In this document: piece by piece, positions 1 to 4,924 of the stretch
Numbering within the stretch: the stretch's first letter is position 1
Layout of the letters: the number at the start of each line of letters is the position of its first letter
Origin: an uncultured Oscillospiraceae bacterium
Lineage (GTDB): Bacteria > Bacillota > Clostridia > Oscillospirales > Oscillospiraceae
Direction: 5' to 3'
Assembly: GCA_934636045.1 (NCBI GenBank)
Contig: CAKTZP010000111.1
Span: 1 to 7,217 of the forward strand
DNA: 7,217 nucleotides
The notes under the pieces: generated by a model
Database searches by the model: none
What the model was told of the DNA's origin: nothing
Seen by the model: the letters and a program-made list of their open reading frames with translations, nothing else
Position numbers and translations under genes: made by a program

Positions 1-11
1 GGGAATGACCC

Positions 12-55
12 CTCAGTCAGCCTGCGGCTGACAGCTCCCCTTCGTAAGGGGAGCC
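12..55. repeat. Twin-hairpin intergenic repeat (REP-like)
   Basis: Two perfect hairpins lie back to back. The first pairs GTCAGCC (16-22) with GGCTGAC (26-32) around a 3-nt loop. The second pairs GCTCCCCTT (34-42) with AAGGGGAGC (46-54) around CGT. This 'CCTCAGTCAGCC...GGCTGACAGCTCCCC...' pattern resembles a dispersed intergenic palindromic element seen many times in gut Clostridia genomes; that recognition is from memory, not from a search. It lies downstream of the leftward operon, outside any gene. The element may begin left of the window, and its right border (the purine-rich stretch to about 80) is uncertain. Confidence 0.6.
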
Positions 56-88
56 AAAGGCGGTGCGGCGGGGGAGCATCAGAAGATC

Positions 89-122
89 AACCGCAGCCGC
101 ACCAACCGGTGCGGCTGCGGTT
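89..122 (-). terminator. Probable terminator of the leftward operon
   Basis: A perfect 15-bp inverted repeat, AACCGCAGCCGCACC (89-103) and GGTGCGGCTGCGGTT (108-122), encloses a 4-nt loop. It starts 32 nt past the stop of the TPM-domain gene. Read on the minus strand the hairpin runs into TTGATCTTCT, a weak U-rich tail, so it may terminate inefficiently or act mainly as an RNA-stabilising 3' hairpin. A second copy of GGTGCGGCTGC at 128-138 could pair with the same left arm. Confidence 0.55.
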
Positions 123-154
123 CGGTGGGTGCGGCTGCAGGTGGGATTTGACGG

Positions 155-970
155 TCAGAAGCTTCCGCTGCGGCCGCCGTGGGAGGTGCCCGAGGAGCCG
201 GTGTGCGAGGAGCTGTTGCTGTCGCGGTCGTTTGCCTTCGGGGTGGACGTCACGGTGCGGTAGAGGAAGATATCCCGGTCGGTCGTCAGCTGCATGCTGT
301 CGCGGCGGATGTAGCTGTTGGCCGCAGCCTGCGAGCGGACGGTCTTGAGCGCACCCTTGTAGCCGGACATCACGAGGAAGGACAGCACGATGCCGATGAC
401 CACCGCAAGCAGCGCCCAGCCGAGACCGGGCAGGAAGGACTCCGTGCTGCCGTCAGTGTAATCCGAGGGATCGTAGGTGCCGTCCTCCGAGTAGAGCACG
501 TCGTAGACGATGTTGTTGCAGGTGTCGGCAAAGCTCCGGAAGGCAGCGTTATAATCCAGTGCCCGCAGCGAGGGCAGGAAGGCGTCGTCGAGGGCGTCCA
601 TGACACGGTCGCTAAAGACCCATTCGCCGCGGCCGGTGGTGGTGTAGGCGTATTGCCGCCCCTCGTCGCCGACGCAGACGAGCAGCAGAATGCCGTCGTT
701 GCCGTCCATGCCGTAGCCGTTATAGTCATAGAAATCGTCGGCATATTCGGTGGCGGTTTTGCCGTCGAGCGAAGGGACCGTGACGATGGCAACGTCAAAG
801 TTCAGATCAATGCTGATCGTGTCGAGCCGCTCGCTCAGGGCGAGCTGCTCGTCCTCGGTCAACAGCCCTGCGCCGTCAATCAGGCGGGCGGGATGGTCGT
901 CCTCTGCGGAGACCGACAGGATGGGCAGGAAGCAGAACAGAAGGGCCAGAACGATACATAATTTTTTCAT
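155..970 (-). CDS. TPM-domain membrane-anchored secreted protein (YdjH-like)
   Basis: This 271-residue protein has a signal peptide (residues 1-22, ending SVSA before EDD), then a TPM domain at about 28-160. The domain shows the opening LIDGAGLLTEDE and the core GNDGILLLV followed by a TGRGEW segment. A single membrane segment lies at about 182-201, and a 70-residue polar tail ends in a Ser/Gly-rich SHGGRSGSF. The domain order predicts an external TPM domain and a cytoplasmic tail if the N-terminal signal is cleaved. TPM domains occur in Psp-associated and photosystem-repair proteins; biochemical activity in this subfamily is unsettled. It is the last gene of the operon, 13 nt after the zinc-ribbon gene. 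I chose ATG at 970 over an adjacent in-frame GTG at 973 because it sits 8 nt from the Shine-Dalgarno site instead of 5. Size and operon partners match B. subtilis YdjH; orthology is inferred. Confidence 0.85.
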   Translation of the reverse strand: MKKLCIVLALLFCFLPILSVSAEDDHPARLIDGAGLLTEDEQLALSERLDTISIDLNFDVAIVTVPSLDGKTATEYADDFYDYNGYGMDGNDGILLLVCVGDEGRQYAYTTTGRGEWVFSDRVMDALDDAFLPSLRALDYNAAFRSFADTCNNIVYDVLYSEDGTYDPSDYTDGSTESFLPGLGWALLAVVIGIVLSFLVMSGYKGALKTVRSQAAANSYIRRDSMQLTTDRDIFLYRTVTSTPKANDRDSNSSSHTGSSGTSHGGRSGSF

Positions 971-977
971 CACGTCG

Positions 978-985
978 CCCTCCTT
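978..985 (-). promoter_or_regulatory. Ribosome binding site overlapping upstream stop
   Basis: The minus-strand AAGGAGGG overlaps the TAA stop of the zinc-ribbon gene (984-986), giving TAAGGAGG. It favours ATG at 970 (8-nt spacing) over GTG at 973 (5-nt spacing), and suggests translational coupling of the two genes. Confidence 0.75.
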
Positions 986-2072
986 ACAAAATGCCCATCA
1001 CGCGCAGCAGCAGCATGACGCCGTAGGACACGGCGGACAGGCTGGCCGCCCAGATCAGCCAATATTTCCAGTACAGCCTTTTGTCCATCGGGAGATTGCC
1101 GACAAGCTTACCGGTCTGGCCGTTCATAGCGAAGGGATAGCGCTGCCCGTTCCACGTGACGTTCAGGAGCCACACGGGATACAGGGCGTAGTTGGTCTTC
1201 TGCCGGCTGAGCTGGATGTTGCTCTTTTCTGCCACGACGGTGGCATAGCCCTGCGCGGTGGAGGCGAACAGCTCCTCTGTGCTGCGGCGGATGCGCTGGT
1301 TGACACGGGGAGCGCAGTCCTCGGCGCTGACGTCGTAGCGGTCGGCAATGTAGCCGGACAGATATGCGGTCTGAAAGTCCACGGCGTCGGAAAAATCGAA
1401 CGGCTCGATGGATTCCATCATATCGTCGGGCATTTTGCTCGAGCCGTCCATCGGCACGTGCTCAAAATCGACCGTGCCCCGCCGCAGGAGCATAAAGTGC
1501 TGGGTTTCGAGATAGTCGTTTTTGGAATCGCTCCACGCATGGGTGCGCGTGGCGTGGTAGCGGATGTTGGCATCGGTCTGCGCGTCAAAGAGCCAGTAGG
1601 GAACATAGACGCCCTTGACCTCGTCGAGCTGGTGCTCGTTCAAAAAGCGCTTGGGCAGGAGCTTTTTGCCTTTGAAATGGTTGCGCAGTGCCTGCTTGGC
1701 GGCCTCCTTGTCGAGCTTGAAGGGCAGGACGTAGTCCGGCCTCAGTTCGCCCGCGACGCGCCCGGTCAGGATCACGGGGTTGCCGCAGAAGGGGCAGTGC
1801 GTCGCGGCGGTGGTCTCCTCGGCCACAAGGCTCGCGCCGCAGGACTGGCAGGTGTAGACCGATGCGTTTTCGTCGCTCCACTGCGCGCCCTGCTCGGTCT
1901 CCCAGACGGGCTCGGTGTCGTCGTGCTCGTTTTTCAGAACCTCATCGTATTCCTTCAGCGTCTCAACGTCGAGAGTTGTTCCGCAGTAGGGGCAGGTCAT
2001 CTGCTGCGCGGTGCTGTCAAATTCCAGCTTGCCGCCGCAGCAGGGGCATTTATACTCCAGTAAGACAGCCAT
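984..2072 (-). CDS. TFIIB-type zinc-ribbon membrane protein (YdjG-like)
   Basis: This 362-residue protein carries two N-terminal zinc ribbons. The first uses C9/C12 and C27/C30 (CPCCGG...CPYCG), the second C75/C78 and C93/C96 (CQSCG...CPFCG). A middle region without a recognisable enzyme signature follows. The C-terminus (about 335-362, rich in W, L and V) contains one hydrophobic segment fit to cross the membrane. There is no signal peptide, so the zinc ribbons should be cytoplasmic with a C-terminal tail anchor. Databases often label such proteins 'primosomal protein N'-like helicase' from the zinc ribbons alone; I see no Walker or helicase motifs. It starts 15 nt after the SPFH gene, with GGAGG at 2081-2085 and 8-nt spacing to ATG. 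Length, ribbons and context fit B. subtilis YdjG, a partner of the SPFH protein YdjI; orthology is inferred. Confidence 0.85.
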   Translation of the reverse strand: MAVLLEYKCPCCGGKLEFDSTAQQMTCPYCGTTLDVETLKEYDEVLKNEHDDTEPVWETEQGAQWSDENASVYTCQSCGASLVAEETTAATHCPFCGNPVILTGRVAGELRPDYVLPFKLDKEAAKQALRNHFKGKKLLPKRFLNEHQLDEVKGVYVPYWLFDAQTDANIRYHATRTHAWSDSKNDYLETQHFMLLRRGTVDFEHVPMDGSSKMPDDMMESIEPFDFSDAVDFQTAYLSGYIADRYDVSAEDCAPRVNQRIRRSTEELFASTAQGYATVVAEKSNIQLSRQKTNYALYPVWLLNVTWNGQRYPFAMNGQTGKLVGNLPMDKRLYWKYWLIWAASLSAVSYGVMLLLRVMGIL

Positions 2073-2087
2073 CCTTGCGTCCTCCGC

Positions 2088-3413
2088 TTACTGCACGTCG
2101 TTAACGTCAAAGGGGTCGCCGCATTCGGGGCAGAATTTGGGCGGATGCTTCGGATCGGCCGGCTCCCAGCCGCACTTATCGCACTTGTAAAGCGGCTCTC
2201 CGGCGGGCTTGGGCTTGCCGCACTCGGCGCAGAAGCGCCCGGTGTTCACCGCGCCGCAGGAGCACGTCCAGCCGGCCGCGGGCTTGGGCTTGCCGCAGTT
2301 CTGGCAGAATTTCGAGGTGTTGACCGTACCGCAGGAGCACGTCCAGCCGCCGGCCGGGGCAGGCTGCTGCGGTTGCTGCATTTGCTGCTGCTGCATTTGC
2401 TGCTGCTTCTGCGCGGCGCTCATCTGGAACAGCTGCTGGGCGTTCATGCCGCCGGACATCTGCGCCATGTTCATGCCCATAAAGCCAATGGCTGCGCCGC
2501 CGGCGTTTCCGGCTGCGGCCTTCATGGCCTCGGCCTGCGCGCCGGTGAGGGTCGCGGCGGCCATATCCGCCGAGCGGAGCACGGCGGTCTTTTGCAGCTC
2601 GCGGATGGCCTCAGCCTGATCGGCGGGCAGACTGGGCGGATTCATCGTGATCTCGCCGAGGCGGATGCCGCGCGGATCCCAATCGGGCTTTAGGAAGTCG
2701 CGCATCGCGTCGCGCAGCTCAACGACGTGGCTGCCGAGCTGATTCGGACGGATCTCCAGCGCGGCGATCCTGCCCAGCGCCGGCTGCAGCGCCATGACAA
2801 AGGAGTTGCGCAGCATGTCGTTGATGTCCTCGCGGGTATAGTCGCCCTTGATGTTGCCGCTGAATTTTTCAAAGAACAGGATCGGATCGTCGAGGAAGAA
2901 GGTGTAAGTACCGTTGCAGCGCAGGTCGACGTCCATGTCCAGCCCGATGTTGCGGTCGACGGCGCGGAAGAGCACCGGCGTGGGCGTGCCGAAGAGGTTG
3001 TTTTTGATCTCCAGCAGGTTGAAGTAGTACACACGCTGATCGCGCGCGGTATTGCCGCCGAAGGCGATGCGGCGACCGATGGTTTTGAAGCTGTTGACGA
3101 TGTTTTTGCCGAGGCTTCCTTCGAAGATGCTCGGTTCGGCCGAGCTGTCGTAGACGAACGGGCCGGGCTCAGCGGTGAATTCCACAATCTGGCCCTGGTC
3201 GACGATGGCCATGGCTTGGCCGGGGTTGACGACGATCAGCGAGCCGTTGGAAATGATGTTCTCTGAGCCGTTGTTGCGGGTTTTGCCGTCGGTGTTGCGG
3301 GTGGCGCGACGCACGATGACATTGTTGGGCAGGGCATCGCAGATGAAGTATTCCTTGTACTGATCGGAGATCACGCCTCCGACCGCACCTAACGCGACTC
3401 TAATAAGTCCCAT
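2088..3413 (-). CDS. SPFH/Band-7 protein with three C-terminal zinc ribbons (YdjI-like)
   Basis: This 441-residue protein opens with a hydrophobic, probably membrane-associating stretch (MGLIRVALGAVGGVI). An SPFH-type domain covers roughly residues 27-280. An Ala/Met-rich helix and a Gln-rich linker (336-350) follow, then three zinc ribbons: C359/C361/C370/C373, C384/C386/C395/C398 and C411/C414/C428/C431. The first two share the pattern CSCGxVNTxxFCxxCGKPKP; the third is rubredoxin-like. Proteins of this type are often annotated 'virion core protein', a label from distant poxvirus similarity. SPFH proteins form oligomeric scaffolds at membrane microdomains, and B. subtilis YdjI is needed for membrane localisation of PspA. 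This gene is the first of the operon. An in-frame ATG at 3467 would add 18 residues but is rejected, because AGAAAGGAG lies 7 nt before ATG 3413. At 441 residues it is longer than the roughly 320-residue YdjI, owing to the linker and extra ribbons. Confidence 0.88.
   Translation of the reverse strand: MGLIRVALGAVGGVISDQYKEYFICDALPNNVIVRRATRNTDGKTRNNGSENIISNGSLIVVNPGQAMAIVDQGQIVEFTAEPGPFVYDSSAEPSIFEGSLGKNIVNSFKTIGRRIAFGGNTARDQRVYYFNLLEIKNNLFGTPTPVLFRAVDRNIGLDMDVDLRCNGTYTFFLDDPILFFEKFSGNIKGDYTREDINDMLRNSFVMALQPALGRIAALEIRPNQLGSHVVELRDAMRDFLKPDWDPRGIRLGEITMNPPSLPADQAEAIRELQKTAVLRSADMAAATLTGAQAEAMKAAAGNAGGAAIGFMGMNMAQMSGGMNAQQLFQMSAAQKQQQMQQQQMQQPQQPAPAGGWTCSCGTVNTSKFCQNCGKPKPAAGWTCSCGAVNTGRFCAECGKPKPAGEPLYKCDKCGWEPADPKHPPKFCPECGDPFDVNDVQ
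2199..2348 (-). repeat. Tandem 75-bp coding repeat (zinc-ribbon duplication)
   Basis: Two adjacent 75-bp units (2274-2348 and 2199-2273) each encode a 25-residue zinc ribbon starting GWTCSCG and ending CGKPKPA plus one residue. By eye, 19 of 25 residues are identical. Exact shared blocks include GGGCTTGGGCTTGCCG at 2205-2220 and 2280-2295, exactly 75 bp apart. The copies differ at both protein and DNA level, so the duplication is not very recent. Confidence 0.85.
2364..2405 (-). repeat. Gln-rich low-complexity linker (CAG/CAA run)
   Basis: Residues 337-350 of the SPFH protein are 11 glutamines of 14, broken by two Met and one Pro, and encoded by CAG and CAA codons. It forms a flexible linker between the SPFH/helical part and the zinc ribbons, and is a likely site of length variation between strains. 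Confidence 0.8.
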
Positions 3414-3420
3414 TGCAGTG

Positions 3421-3429
3421 CTCCTTTCT
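3421..3429 (-). promoter_or_regulatory. Ribosome binding site deciding the SPFH start
   Basis: The minus-strand AGAAAGGAG sits 7 nt upstream of ATG 3413. The longer in-frame ATG at 3467 would place this site inside the coding sequence and lies only about 8-15 nt after the predicted transcription start. Confidence 0.75.
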
Positions 3430-3481
3430 GTTCCGATGGTTTTTTCTCGTCCGCGCAGCGGGTGCACGAACCATTATCCAC

Positions 3482-3510
3482 ATTATAACACACTCGCCGT
3501 GCAATGTACA
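3482..3510 (-). promoter_or_regulatory. Promoter for the SPFH/zinc-ribbon/TPM operon
   Basis: On the minus strand a perfect TATAAT (3482-3487) is preceded by TGT, giving an extended -10. A -35 candidate TGTACA (3505-3510, four of six matches to TTGACA) lies 17 bp upstream. This predicts a housekeeping sigma-A type promoter with a leader of about 60 nt before ATG 3413. No alternative-sigma signature was evident, so stress induction is not shown by the sequence. Confidence 0.6.
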
Positions 3511-3541
3511 GGATTCCGATAAAAAAACTTGCGCTGCCCCG

Positions 3542-3571
3542 TTGCGCATCGGCGGCGGTCTATGTTATACT
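3542..3571 (+). promoter_or_regulatory. Promoter for the aminopeptidase/transpeptidase unit
   Basis: TATACT (3566-3571) is preceded by TGT, giving an extended -10. TTGCGC (3542-3547) is a weak -35 candidate at 18-bp spacing. It points toward the M18 gene with a leader of about 45 nt. It does not overlap the minus-strand promoter; the two -35 boxes are about 31 bp apart, so a shared regulator could bind between them. Confidence 0.6.
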
Positions 3572-3610
3572 ATAGGAAAGACGCTCCGCTCCCTGCACGG
3601 GGGCGGCTAT

Positions 3611-3615
3611 GGAGG
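3611..3615 (+). promoter_or_regulatory. Ribosome binding site deciding the M18 start
   Basis: GGAGG lies 8 nt before ATG 3624. An upstream in-frame ATG at 3609 overlaps this site and has no Shine-Dalgarno sequence of its own, so the start at 3624 is preferred. Confidence 0.75.
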
Positions 3616-3623
3616 AAAATAAG

Positions 3624-4892
3624 ATGACAGACTATGCGCTGGAGCTCTGCCGCTGGCTCGACGGCGGCGTATCTCCTTACCATACCGTCGCTTTTGCCGC
3701 GGACTACCTGCGCGAAAGCGGATTTGCCGCCCTTGCGGCGGATGAGCCCTTCGCGCTGGAGCGCGGCGGGAGATATTTCGTGCAGAACGGCACCTTCCTC
3801 GCGGCCTTCACCGTGGGGCAGGCGCCCGACCGCTTCCGCATTGCCGCGGCGCATACCGACTGGCCGTGCATGCGCGTCAAGCCCGACCCCGAGCAGGTGG
3901 TCGGCGGCTGCTGCAAGCTCAGCGTCGAGCCCTATGGCGGCGCGATCCTCAATTCGTGGCTCGACCGCCCGCTCTCCCTCGCCGGCATCGCGCTGGTGCG
4001 CACGGACGATCCGATGCGCCCGAAGGCGCGGCGCGTCTGCTGGGACGAGCCGCTTTTGACCATCCCGAACCTTGCTATTCACATGAACCGCGAGGTCAAC
4101 AAGGGCGTTCCCACGAAGCCGAATGTTGACATGCTGCCGCTGTGCACCGCCGTCGCCGACGGTTGGAGCAAGAACGGCTACCTGACCGGCAAGCTTGCCG
4201 AAAAGCTCGGCGTTGCGCCCGCGGACGTGCTGTCCTTTGAGCTATCTGTCTACTGCGCGGAAAAAGCACAGCTTGTCGGCTTTGAGCAGGACTTCCTTTC
4301 CGCTCCTCGGCTGGACAACATCACCTCGGTGCACGCCGTTACGACCGCGCTGGCCAAGGCACAGGGCGAGGGCATCAACATTGCCATCCTGTATGACAAC
4401 GAGGAGATCGGCAGCAACACCCGCCGCGGCGCGGACAGCACCATGCTCACCCTCCTGATGGAAAAGATCACCGCCGCGCTGGGGCTTGACCGCACTGCGC
4501 TGCTCGACGCGTGCCTGCGGGGCATGTTCCTGTCCTGCGACGCTGCGCACGCGCTGCACCCGAACCATCCGGAATACGCCGATACGGCGTGCGCGCCGCT
4601 GCTGGGCCGCGGTGTGGCACTCAAGCGCAGCCCGCGGTATTCCTCGGATGCCGAGACCTGCGCCGTCATCCGCGGCCTGTGCGATAAGTATGATATCCCG
4701 GTGCAGTGGTACATGAACCGCCCCGACCTTGCCGGCGGCGGCACCGTCGGCTCGATGGCCTCGGCGCTGCTGGCCATGCCTGCGGCGGATGTCGGCGTCC
4801 CGATGCTCGCGATGCACTCCGCGCGCGAGATGATGGGCACGAAGGATCAGGCCGCGCTCTGCCGCCTGTGCGAAGCATTTTTCAGCGAATGA
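3624..4892 (+). CDS. apeB: M18 family zinc aminopeptidase
   Basis: This 422-residue protein has the usual length for bacterial M18 aminopeptidases and no signal peptide, so it should be cytoplasmic. The family's dinuclear-zinc and catalytic residues can be placed: H77 in AAHTDWP, D231 in PRLDN, catalytic E260 and ligand E261 in DNEEIGS, D306 in LSCDAAHALHPN, and H398 in PMLAMHSAREMMG. The IPNLAIHMNREVNKG and GGGTVGSMAS segments are also typical. The family removes N-terminal residues, classically acidic ones, from peptides as a large oligomer; substrate preference here cannot be read from sequence. One variation is that the motif usually reads HTDSP but here is HTDWP. It is first in a likely two-gene unit, 32 nt before the transpeptidase gene and divergent from the SPFH operon. 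The name apeB follows the 'aminopeptidase 2' subfamily and is less certain than the family call. Confidence 0.93.
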   Translation: MTDYALELCRWLDGGVSPYHTVAFAADYLRESGFAALAADEPFALERGGRYFVQNGTFLAAFTVGQAPDRFRIAAAHTDWPCMRVKPDPEQVVGGCCKLSVEPYGGAILNSWLDRPLSLAGIALVRTDDPMRPKARRVCWDEPLLTIPNLAIHMNREVNKGVPTKPNVDMLPLCTAVADGWSKNGYLTGKLAEKLGVAPADVLSFELSVYCAEKAQLVGFEQDFLSAPRLDNITSVHAVTTALAKAQGEGINIAILYDNEEIGSNTRRGADSTMLTLLMEKITAALGLDRTALLDACLRGMFLSCDAAHALHPNHPEYADTACAPLLGRGVALKRSPRYSSDAETCAVIRGLCDKYDIPVQWYMNRPDLAGGGTVGSMASALLAMPAADVGVPMLAMHSAREMMGTKDQAALCRLCEAFFSE

Positions 4893-4924
4893 CAAAATAA
4901 AAGAGAAGGGAAAGGGAGACCGAC

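Noticed and set aside
1..150. CRISPR array or tRNA gene at the left edge
   Set aside because: The repeats are inverted, few and without regular spacers, and no cloverleaf could be folded.
179..961. A 260-codon plus-strand frame opposite the TPM gene
   Set aside because: Val/Ala/Gly-rich shadow of the minus-strand gene with no domain and no credible start context.
750..2063. A 437-codon open frame on the plus strand opposite the zinc-ribbon gene
   Set aside because: It is antisense to a gene with two intact CxxC...CxxC ribbons and good ribosome binding; the frame is open because of high GC and codon bias.
984..2072. Helicase or primosome function for the zinc-ribbon protein
   Set aside because: No Walker A/B or other helicase motifs are visible; only the zinc ribbons recall PriA, and the C-terminal membrane segment argues for a membrane role.
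2088..3413. Phage or virus origin suggested by the common 'virion core protein' label for this protein type
   Set aside because: The label stems from distant poxvirus similarity. No phage genes, integrase or structural proteins are nearby, and the protein is a cellular SPFH scaffold type.
3414..3467. An 18-residue N-terminal extension of the SPFH protein from ATG 3467
   Set aside because: The extension is polar and unlike the family start, and the good Shine-Dalgarno site at 3421-3429 serves ATG 3413, where the typical MGLIRVALG start lies.
3440..3478. Riboswitch or structured leader before the SPFH gene
   Set aside because: Only short, bulged pairings were found (for example GGTT with AACC and CCGC with GCGG); nothing resembles a known riboswitch core, and the leader is only about 60 nt.
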